IMG/VR virus record: IMGVR_UViG_3300031785_000037
Coordinates: 1 to 29,777 of that record
From: a virus
Direction: 5' to 3' (one strand)
DNA length: 29,777 nucleotides
Of the stretch, positions 15,486 through 21,502 are shown in pieces. The position numbers and the translations under genes were made by a program. Position 1 is the first letter of the stretch. The number at the start of each line of letters is the position of its first letter. Below the pieces are notes generated by a model. The model saw only the letters and a list, made by a program, of their open reading frames with translations. It was not told where the DNA came from and did not search any database.

Positions 15486-15504
15486 TTCATCTCCTGTTTT
15501 TTAT

Positions 15505-15795
15505 CTATTTATATAGATTTGTTTCTAACTTTTTTAGTCTTTTGTCGAGATCATCAATCTTTTTTGTAACATGTGGATACTTTTTTCTCCAAGCGTTTTC
15601 ATCTGTCTTAAACCAAGTCCAACCCCATCTATCAACAAGATATTTTAAACTATTGTCAAATATTCTATAAGCCCACAGACCTATTCTTGTTCCTTGAAAC
15701 CACGCTAAGAAAGCAGCACCAAACAGAGATCCAGCAATTGCTGTATAGATCCATAAGCGATCAGTCGCCATTCTTTCAATCATTTCCCACATCAT
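15505..15795 (-). CDS. Membrane protein with C-terminal coiled coil, 96 aa
   Basis: A hydrophobic segment at about residues 13-33 (LWIYTAIAGSLFGAAFLAWF) is followed by an amphipathic aromatic region (YLVDRWGWTWFKTDENAW) and a basic/acidic coiled-coil-like tail (VTKKIDDLDKRLKKLE). Its start overlaps the stop of the lipoprotein gene by four bases. Placement right after the spanin-like pair suggests a lysis role such as holin or antiholin, but this is inference. The last codons overlap the TATAAATA box that serves the next gene. Confidence 0.7.
   Translation of the reverse strand: MMWEMIERMATDRLWIYTAIAGSLFGAAFLAWFQGTRIGLWAYRIFDNSLKYLVDRWGWTWFKTDENAWRKKYPHVTKKIDDLDKRLKKLETNLYK
15506..15513 (-). 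promoter_or_regulatory. Putative T4-type late promoter upstream of the 337-residue fibre
   Basis: An exact TATAAATA on the minus strand. It overlaps the stop codon of the 96-residue membrane protein gene and lies 21 bases upstream of the fibre ATG, which is well placed for a late transcript start. This is one of the best-positioned late-type boxes in the window. Confidence 0.6.
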
Positions 15796-16187
15796 TCTAA
15801 GTCTGTTTCTATAATTTTACTAGGTGCAACTGATTTTTCATAGTACAGTATAACATTATTTTGCTGTTCAATAAATCTTTTTATCTGTTCCATATTAAGA
15901 GCAAGTGCTTCAAAGCTTTGTGCAGTCATAGCATAAAGTACAAATTCTCCTTGAGTAGTTTTAATTTTCTCAATAACTTCCTGTAAATTTGCTTCAGTAA
16001 CAATTACAATATCAGCATCTTTCATTTGAACAGGATTGGGTCGAGGAACAACCTGTATGACAGGTGCTTCTATCTTAGGTGTGTCTATTACAGTTGGTAC
16101 TGTTACTATTTCTTTAGTTGGGATTTGACTGCATGCACTTACCAGTAGCGCAGCCGATATCGCCAAAAAACTTATCAACTTCTTCAT
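15792..16187 (-). CDS. Outer-membrane lipoprotein, o-spanin (Rz1-like) candidate, 131 aa
   Basis: A type II signal peptide with lipobox is clear: MKKLISFLAISAALLVSAC, with Cys19 as lipidation site. A Pro-rich stretch (IQVVPRPNPVQ) follows, then a helical domain (LYAMTAQSFEALALN, MEQIKRFIEQQ) ending in YYEKSVAP. The start lies inside the upstream coiled-coil gene in the +1 frame, overlapping by 74 bases, as in lambda Rz/Rz1-type pairs. Together they could fuse inner and outer membranes at lysis. It is longer than lambda Rz1 (60 residues), so a non-lysis lipoprotein role remains possible. GAGG precedes the ATG. Confidence 0.8.
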   Translation of the reverse strand: MKKLISFLAISAALLVSACSQIPTKEIVTVPTVIDTPKIEAPVIQVVPRPNPVQMKDADIVIVTEANLQEVIEKIKTTQGEFVLYAMTAQSFEALALNMEQIKRFIEQQNNVILYYEKSVAPSKIIETDLE

Positions 16188-16545
16188 TTATTTTATCCTC
16201 AGTAGCCTTAGGGTCAGCAAGGGCGTTTTTAATAATATCTGTGTTAGCCAGTAGCTTAGCTATGGCTTCGTTCTTTTCAACAGATTGTTTGAGATTTAAG
16301 CTAAGTTCGTCATTAAGCTCTTGTTGCTTCTTTAGTTGAGCCTTAAAGTTTTCTATCTCTTCAGTTACTTTAAGTCTGTACTGTTCAAACTCTGCGGCTG
16401 TTTGTTTTTGTGCCGTTTCAAGTTTAGCATTGTTTGCGGTGAGTAAACTAATTCTAGTCTGTGTATCAACATAGTACTTATAACCGAACCAACCTACTCC
16501 TCCTATAATTCCTACTATAATAATCGTTAAATATAGCCTAGCCAT
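16114..16545 (-). CDS. Membrane-anchored coiled-coil protein, i-spanin (Rz-like) candidate, 143 aa
   Basis: One N-terminal membrane helix (residues 4-23, LYLTIIIVGIIGGVGWFGYK) is followed by a long, charged coiled coil at about 30-95 (ETAQKQTAAEFEQYRL, EEIENFKAQLKKQQELNDE). A Cys-containing tail (GCATGKCMQS) ends it. N-in, C-out topology, periplasmic coiled coil and partial overlap with a +1-frame lipoprotein gene match i-spanins. The match is of architecture, not sequence. It overlaps the upstream 133-residue gene by 8 bases. Confidence 0.8.
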   Translation of the reverse strand: MARLYLTIIIVGIIGGVGWFGYKYYVDTQTRISLLTANNAKLETAQKQTAAEFEQYRLKVTEEIENFKAQLKKQQELNDELSLNLKQSVEKNEAIAKLLANTDIIKNALADPKATEDKINEEVDKFFGDIGCATGKCMQSNPN

Positions 16546-16939
16546 CTTTGTCGTTTAAAAAAGCTTTAAACCCTCTTCTTACAACAGGTGGTCTATCTTT
16601 TCTATATCTCTTATCAGTTACATCAGTTGTTTTAAATCTAGGTCCCATGTTTGGAGCCATATCTACTCCACCGTGACCAATAGCATTTCCTGGTAGATCT
16701 TCATGTACATATTTAAAATCTAGAGCATCACTCGGTCTGACAGTCTTAGATTTTCCTTTGTATATAACAAAGGCTTTTCCTTTATGAATAAAGTGCTTGG
16801 CGTTCTTTTTTATCCAGTCTTTAGAACTTTGTTCAGTTCCTCTATGTACAATTGACTTGGTTTTCGGTACACCTCTTTGATAAACAAAATGAGTCTTTGG
16901 ACCTTTTCTGTTTTCGTTAGGATCATATGCTCCTCTCAT
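16538..16939 (-). CDS. Basic hypothetical protein, probably structural, 133 aa
   Basis: The protein is rich in Lys, Arg, Gly and Pro: MRGAYDPNENRKGPKTHF, VYQRGVPKTKSIVHRG, KHFIHKGKAFVIYKGKSK and NMGPRFKTTDVTDKRYRK. It has no membrane segment and no recognised domain. The start is supported by GGAGGAG, and a TATAAATA box lies about 40 bases upstream. It overlaps the 196-residue gene by four bases and the i-spanin candidate by eight. A virion component is plausible from composition and context only. Confidence 0.7.
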   Translation of the reverse strand: MRGAYDPNENRKGPKTHFVYQRGVPKTKSIVHRGTEQSSKDWIKKNAKHFIHKGKAFVIYKGKSKTVRPSDALDFKYVHEDLPGNAIGHGGVDMAPNMGPRFKTTDVTDKRYRKDRPPVVRRGFKAFLNDKDG

Positions 16940-17526
16940 TCTATTAGCTCCTCCAAAGCGAAATATATCTTTTGATTAGTATTTATATGTGTTCCCTCAT
17001 AGATATTTAAACCAAAAATATCTCCTACTGGATACGCATTATCACTTACTCTCACTTTATCACCTCTTATAACTAAAGGCTCATACGTACTATTGACTAT
17101 CTTATCATACTTTACTTTGTACAATCCAGGAGATACTCTTCCATCATTCAACACGTACCATTCATTTTTTTCAGCAAGAAAGTCATAACTTTGAAATCCT
17201 GTTTTTTCTAATATCTGTTCTAATTGAGGATCTCTTAAGTTACCGTCTTCTTTTATAAGATACAAAGCTGCACCGTACGAAGCGATAGAAGAACTTCCTC
17301 CTGGAACTTTAGCCATGAGTTTCTTTATATTAAATACAAGTTTGTGGAAAGGTGTATAAGCTGACTTATCAGCAGAATCTACGATCTTATATGATTTATT
17401 TCTATTACCTTTTGCATCTATGATACCGCGCTTAAAAGCATCTGTCTTTTCAAATGGAGTTACTAATAAAGATATGAATCTAAACGTGTATACTAAATCT
17501 CCGGCTCTCTTTAATAATCCAACCAT
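16936..17526 (-). CDS. Conserved T4-like marine phage protein, probably structural, 196 aa
   Basis: The N-terminus MVGLLKRAGDLVYTFRFISL and the segments KTDAFKRGIIDAKGN, SAYTPFHKLVFNIKKLMAKV and PGGSSSIASYGAALYLIKE form a pattern I associate with a widespread protein in the structural region of marine T4-like phages. The C-terminus (VSPGLYKVKYD, VRVSDNAYPVGDIFGLNIYE) looks beta-rich. Its function is unknown. It is coupled tightly to neighbours on both sides. Confidence 0.75.
   Translation of the reverse strand: MVGLLKRAGDLVYTFRFISLLVTPFEKTDAFKRGIIDAKGNRNKSYKIVDSADKSAYTPFHKLVFNIKKLMAKVPGGSSSIASYGAALYLIKEDGNLRDPQLEQILEKTGFQSYDFLAEKNEWYVLNDGRVSPGLYKVKYDKIVNSTYEPLVIRGDKVRVSDNAYPVGDIFGLNIYEGTHINTNQKIYFALEELIE
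16980..16987 (-). promoter_or_regulatory. Putative T4-type late promoter upstream of the 133-residue gene
   Basis: An exact TATAAATA on the minus strand inside the 3' end of the 196-residue gene, about 40 bases before the ATG at 16939. It could drive the 133-residue gene, the spanin-like pair and the 96-residue membrane protein. Confidence 0.45.
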
Positions 17527-17527
17527 T

Positions 17528-17896
17528 TTAAATTTTCCTCAGCTTTTCTATGACATGCTTATCCATTTTGACATTTGTGTATTCATTATTTTTTATATGT
17601 TTTAGGAACACTAAAAATGGTTTTAGAACTTGCCATTGTTTTTCGTCGAACTTATACTCCATAATTCTTAGCGTTGGTTTCGTGTCAAAAACATTAAAGA
17701 CAACAATCATGTGATTTAGTATCAATCTTTCTGATACGTTACCAGATTCATGATATTTGTTCACAAGTCTCTTTATATACTTAAACCGATTTAAGTCTTC
17801 ATAAAACTCTTCGGCGTCCATGCAGATAGGATTGTAATAATGCTTTGCAGCATAGATCACAATATTACTATCATTTAACTCATCAAATAACTTCAT
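17528..17896 (-). CDS. Conserved phage hypothetical protein, 122 aa
   Basis: It starts MKLFDELNDSNIVIYAAKHY and contains MDAEEFYEDLNRFKYIKRLV, RLILNHMIVVFNVFDTKP and a closing helical region rich in Lys. The pattern recalls a T4-like phage family of unknown function found close to the 196-residue family. Composition suggests a soluble alpha-helical protein. The stop lies one base before the start of the next gene. The upstream gap is 19 bases, with GAGG near its 5' end. Confidence 0.72.
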   Translation of the reverse strand: MKLFDELNDSNIVIYAAKHYYNPICMDAEEFYEDLNRFKYIKRLVNKYHESGNVSERLILNHMIVVFNVFDTKPTLRIMEYKFDEKQWQVLKPFLVFLKHIKNNEYTNVKMDKHVIEKLRKI

Positions 17897-17915
17897 AATA
17901 ATTTAAATTAAAACC

Positions 17916-19268
17916 TCAGTCCTTAGGACCAACAGCTCCAGCTTTTCCTATTGGTGCAGGATTAACTGGTTTTTTGTCACCAGCAGTGTTATCCGTATGT
18001 CTATATTTAGGTCCGTTTACACCAGCAGTATACGCTTTGAATGTTTTTGGAATAACAGAGTTAGTGTCTGCAAACTCTGGCATTTGAGGTTCATGCATTT
18101 TTACAAATTCTTCTTCACCCTTACGAGTTGATAGCTGCTTTGAAAATGTATCTCTGGTATCATCACCACCTGCATGAGGTGACTTCTTCATTATATCTTT
18201 AGTTGGCTTAGGAACAGGTGCTATCGCATTTTCAGTTATGATAGTCTCCTGCTTCTCTTTTAGTTTCAACAACCAATTTTCTTTATTAATACCTTCAGCT
18301 ACTCTTTTCTTCACTGGCTCCATTCTTATAACCTCCTTTCCACCGACATTCATTTTAACCGGTCTCTTGTCAGCACTTTTTACTTGTTTGTCTTCATACT
18401 TTACGATCTCACTACCTCTTCCAACCTTTTTAGGTTCTTCTTTTTTCTTCTTCATAAAAGGCATACTCGGTAGTGTCACTGCGGCCTTTCCTTTTGCAGA
18501 ACTCTGCGCTGTCTTAGAAAGTTTTTTCATGAAAGCAGCTTGCTTATTCTCTTTTACATTTTCTTCATGCTCTTCTGGTTTGTCGTGATGTTCATCAACT
18601 TTTTTCTTTTTCTTATTAAGTGGCTGACCTGTTGAATAATGATAATCATCAGTTTCCTCTTTACGAGACTTTCTTCCACTTCCACAAGATGCCTCATCTG
18701 TTGTTGAAGAGTTAACTGCTTTAGCAGTATCCTTCTTAATTGTAACAGGATGTTTCTTACCACCAAAGTTGAAGTGTGACTTACCAGACTTATGTGCTGC
18801 AGCAGCAGCGCCCATGAACGCAGTTCTTTCTTTAGTATCTGTAATTTCTTCTGGAACTACAAACTGAACTGACTCGTCCATCTTTGGTTTTTCATGTACA
18901 TAACCCATTTTAGCATACTTGTTATGGTCTTCTGGAGTTTTAGCTGTAACTTCTTTTCCAGTCTTAGGGTCATACATCTTATGAGGATACTCAACCTTTT
19001 CTTTTACGTCTTTCTCAGCAACGTCTTTTGTAGCAGGTTTTGCCTTGTCGTCCCTCATAGTGAGTTTCTCTTTATTGTTCTTTATGAACTCTAGAGCAGA
19101 TTCTCTGTCGTCAAAAGATCCGGCTTCTGTATCATTATCAGTCATGACACAAAACTTCCCGTCCTTTGTAACGATTCTTGCTTCTTCGAGTTCTTCTTTT
19201 TGGCCTATGCCTAAAACCTTGAGATAGGCCGCTTGCATGTTATCATGATTTATGTCTGAATGATCCAT
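17916..19268 (-). CDS. Large low-complexity charged protein, probably virion-associated, 450 aa
   Basis: Lys/Glu/Asp/Pro-rich and predicted largely disordered, with Lys runs (KKKKKVDEHHDK, MKKKKEEPKKVG) and Met/Ala-rich patches (RTAFMGAAAAAHKSGKSHF). It carries several I/L-x-E sites of the kind cut by T4 prohead protease, notably LEE before Ala30 and ITE within ETIITENAIAP. That composition suits an internal or scaffold-like head protein, but no homology is recognised. It follows the coiled-coil membrane protein by 12 bases and precedes conserved virion-region genes. Confidence 0.7.
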   Translation of the reverse strand: MDHSDINHDNMQAAYLKVLGIGQKEELEEARIVTKDGKFCVMTDNDTEAGSFDDRESALEFIKNNKEKLTMRDDKAKPATKDVAEKDVKEKVEYPHKMYDPKTGKEVTAKTPEDHNKYAKMGYVHEKPKMDESVQFVVPEEITDTKERTAFMGAAAAAHKSGKSHFNFGGKKHPVTIKKDTAKAVNSSTTDEASCGSGRKSRKEETDDYHYSTGQPLNKKKKKVDEHHDKPEEHEENVKENKQAAFMKKLSKTAQSSAKGKAAVTLPSMPFMKKKKEEPKKVGRGSEIVKYEDKQVKSADKRPVKMNVGGKEVIRMEPVKKRVAEGINKENWLLKLKEKQETIITENAIAPVPKPTKDIMKKSPHAGGDDTRDTFSKQLSTRKGEEEFVKMHEPQMPEFADTNSVIPKTFKAYTAGVNGPKYRHTDNTAGDKKPVNPAPIGKAGAVGPKD

Positions 19269-19280
19269 TTTTTACTCCTT

Positions 19281-19592
19281 TTACATCCATATTTGTGCGG
19301 CTATAGCGCCTGACGCCGCTACAATTGCGACCCAAAATAATTTATTAATGACTGCGACAGTTCTTGAGTTTTCCTCAACTTGTAATGTCAGTGCATCCAA
19401 CTTTTCAGAAAACCTATTCATCCTTTCCCAAGATTCGTCTCTATACTTATTATAAGTATCCATCTTTTCTTCGAAGTACTTTGAATAAGAGATTATCTTC
19501 TCTTCAAAACGAGCAAGATTAATGAGAGCGTCTCCCATCTTATCGAGCTTCTCCTCGATTCGATCTAGTCTCTTATTTGTATCTTCTGCCAT
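19281..19592 (-). CDS. Coiled-coil protein with C-terminal membrane anchor, 103 aa
   Basis: I chose ATG 19592 (MAEDTNKRLDRIEEKLDKMG) because GGGAA lies upstream; an in-frame ATG at 19604 has no visible site. The body is a long heptad-rich coiled coil (DALINLARFEEK to EKLDALTLQVEEN). It ends in a hydrophobic anchor (VINKLFWVAIVAASGAIAAQ) and WM. Tail-anchored coiled-coil proteins of this kind occur near fibre and lysis genes in marine myophages; the role is unknown. A late-type box and a 16-base palindrome lie just upstream. Confidence 0.75.
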   Translation of the reverse strand: MAEDTNKRLDRIEEKLDKMGDALINLARFEEKIISYSKYFEEKMDTYNKYRDESWERMNRFSEKLDALTLQVEENSRTVAVINKLFWVAIVAASGAIAAQIWM

Positions 19593-19606
19593 CAGTTTTC
19601 CCATTC

Positions 19607-19622
19607 AACTAAATATTTAGTT
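19607..19622. repeat. 16-base perfect palindrome
   Basis: AACTAAATATTTAGTT is its own reverse complement. It lies between the TATAAATA box and the start of the coiled-coil gene, so it would be at the very 5' end of a late transcript, where it could fold into a weak AU hairpin or be a protein site. Confidence 0.5.
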
Positions 19623-19623
19623 A

Positions 19624-19631
19624 TATTTATA
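19624..19631 (-). promoter_or_regulatory. Putative T4-type late promoter upstream of the coiled-coil gene
   Basis: An exact TATAAATA on the minus strand in the intergenic gap between the 544-residue fibre and the 103-residue gene, about 32 bases before the chosen ATG. An intergenic position in front of a run of late-type genes makes this a strong candidate. Confidence 0.6.
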
Positions 19632-19644
19632 TCTTTTTAAGTTC

Positions 19645-21279
19645 CTATACTGGAATGATTGCAAATCTACCAGGTGCTACTCTTCTCCAGCCAGCAATAT
19701 CTGTTTCAGGTGCACTACCACTATATGGATTTGCTGTTGTTGAATTATGATCGTAGTTTCCTACTCCAGCGTCATCACCCCATTCTGTCTCAGTTCTTCC
19801 CGGAGAAGGACCATCAACATTATAAGCAAGTGCTGTATTCATTCCACTATTCGTTATACTTGCGTCTGACTTTACGTATCCAGATCCACCACCACCTGGG
19901 CCACCAGCGTAGTTATTAGGAGCTCCTGATCCACCACCGTAGTATCCACCGCCGCCACCAGATGGTGAGTATACTCCAGTTCTATTAGAAGGAGAGCCAC
20001 CAAATATTTTATCACCTGCGGACTTAGTTCCAGAACCGTATGATCCTCCTCCTGCGGCACCACCAGCAGACTGTGTCGCGCCACCGCCACCTCTTGATGC
20101 GCCAGAGCCTGATCCACTTGTTCCACCACCTGATCCACCACCACCTTGTTGACCGTATCCGCCTCCACCTCCACCAGCGATTAATAGTGATGCAGTATGT
20201 GCTGCATGAACGTCAGAAAATTCTTTTCCTAGGAATATACCAGTGAGTCCACCACCAGCTCCACGACCATGTTGATGACCACCATTGTTTGCTCTAGCTG
20301 CATGACCTCCGCCGCCGAATGATGCTGGAGCACCATGACTGTTTCCACTTCCGGTGCCGAACGCACCACCTTGTCCTACGATGATAGTGTAGTATTGTCC
20401 TGCTGTAAACTCCATTCTTGCGTATGTGTATCCACCAAATCCACTCCAAGCACTTAAACCTGCATCAGTATCAGTACCACTACCAGCTACACCATCTGAA
20501 CTTGTTGATCCAGCAGCTCCCCACATCTTTAAGTCAGCAGTAAAGGTTGTGCTTGGTAGTAACCAGTACTCTCCAAACTTGTTTAAGATTTGCGTTGTTC
20601 CATTATCAACAATCGTATCGCCTATACCTGATTGTCCATCAACACCATAATTGTAGTTAGTGCCATAAGTATCTCCCCAGAATCCAGTTGAAGCAGCACC
20701 TTTCTTGAATATAGTAAACTTAGAGTAAGTAATACTAAATATAGTTGAAGCAGTTGCGACACGAGCACCGTCTGAAGCAAGTATTCTAAAACTTACATTA
20801 GTGTTCGCGTTACTCTCTCCACTCATAATATTTGGTGTAACTCTAAACACACCTGCAGAGGTTTGAGAAACACTGTCTATTATATTGTTTGATGATGGGT
20901 GTTGATCAAAATCATAAGTAATAGGAAAACCATCAGGATCTACTGCGTTCACATTAAGAGTAACTCTTTGAGAGTCTAATGTTGTTAAATTTGCATCGAA
21001 ACTAATATTCTGAGACAATGCTATTGGTGATGCAACAACACTTCCGCCGCTGTCCCACTGAGGTGGACCATCAATGCCTGACAGTACTCTATCCCAACCA
21101 GTTCCGTTGTAGAGATACAAGCTCTTTTGACCAGCAACAAACTTCTGATCAGCCTGTTGTCCAGATCCCAGACCAGTCGTATCGGAAGTTATTTCTTTCT
21201 TTTGGACTCCTTCAACGTTGTCTGCAGAAAGTGTAGTCTTTCCACCTAATAAGTTTGATAGGTTTCTAGCATTACTCAT
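19645..21279 (-). CDS. Fibre/adhesin with ALK-type glycine-rich domain, 544 aa
   Basis: Residues 1-75 are the shared fibre module (MSNARNLSNLLGGKTTLSA, LYLYNGTGWDRVLSG), then a cadherin-like domain (NAVDPDGFPITYDFDQHP, RVTPNIMSGESNANT, ILASDGARVA). From about residue 225 (YWLLPSTTFTADLKMWGAAG) the protein becomes glycine-rich. It has GGYTYARMEFTAGQYYTIIV, ASFGGGGHAARANNGG and SLLIAGGGGGGYGQQGGGG, which matches the order of elements in the glycine-rich domain of ALK/LTK-type receptors. T4-type gp38 adhesins also use polyglycine sheets. It probably binds host receptors at a fibre tip. It overlaps the 75-residue gene upstream by 8 bases. Confidence 0.88.
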   Translation of the reverse strand: MSNARNLSNLLGGKTTLSADNVEGVQKKEITSDTTGLGSGQQADQKFVAGQKSLYLYNGTGWDRVLSGIDGPPQWDSGGSVVASPIALSQNISFDANLTTLDSQRVTLNVNAVDPDGFPITYDFDQHPSSNNIIDSVSQTSAGVFRVTPNIMSGESNANTNVSFRILASDGARVATASTIFSITYSKFTIFKKGAASTGFWGDTYGTNYNYGVDGQSGIGDTIVDNGTTQILNKFGEYWLLPSTTFTADLKMWGAAGSTSSDGVAGSGTDTDAGLSAWSGFGGYTYARMEFTAGQYYTIIVGQGGAFGTGSGNSHGAPASFGGGGHAARANNGGHQHGRGAGGGLTGIFLGKEFSDVHAAHTASLLIAGGGGGGYGQQGGGGSGGGTSGSGSGASRGGGGATQSAGGAAGGGSYGSGTKSAGDKIFGGSPSNRTGVYSPSGGGGGYYGGGSGAPNNYAGGPGGGGSGYVKSDASITNSGMNTALAYNVDGPSPGRTETEWGDDAGVGNYDHNSTTANPYSGSAPETDIAGWRRVAPGRFAIIPV

Positions 21280-21499
21280 CTTGTTCCTCTTCTTCTTTAC
21301 CTCTTAGTTTTAGTTGCAGTGCTTTTCTTATGTCAGACTTTTGTACTCTTTCTAAACTATTAATCATATCAACTTTTCTTACAATCTTTCGAAGATCACG
21401 CTTTAAAGAACCGGGATTGTCTGTTTGCATATACAGTTTAGGTAGACCTTCTATGTCTACTGCGTAGTGTGCTTCTACAAATTCTTTAAATTTTTTCAT
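21272..21499 (-). CDS. Small protein with capsid-targeting-like N-terminus, 75 aa
   Basis: It begins MKKFKEFVEAHYAVDIEG, which resembles the T4 internal-protein targeting peptide (MKTYQEFIAEA) with a possible prohead protease cut after Glu9 (FVE before Ala10). The rest is basic and helical (RDLRKIVRKVDMINSLERV, IRKALQLKLRGKEEEEQDE). The two fibre genes around it do not share this start. It could be a small internal head protein or a fibre-associated chaperone. It overlaps the 544-residue fibre start by 8 bases. Confidence 0.7.
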   Translation of the reverse strand: MKKFKEFVEAHYAVDIEGLPKLYMQTDNPGSLKRDLRKIVRKVDMINSLERVQKSDIRKALQLKLRGKEEEEQDE

Positions 21500-21502
21500 G
21501 TC

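Noticed and set aside
19872-20174. Minus-strand open frame of 100 codons
   Set aside because: It is an out-of-frame reading of the glycine-rich repeat region of the 544-residue fibre and is Val/Glu/Gln-biased as expected for a shifted GGN repeat.
19860-20450. CRISPR-like or satellite repeats
   Set aside because: The repetition is short GGN/CCA codon runs that encode polyglycine in the fibre; there are no regular repeat-spacer units.
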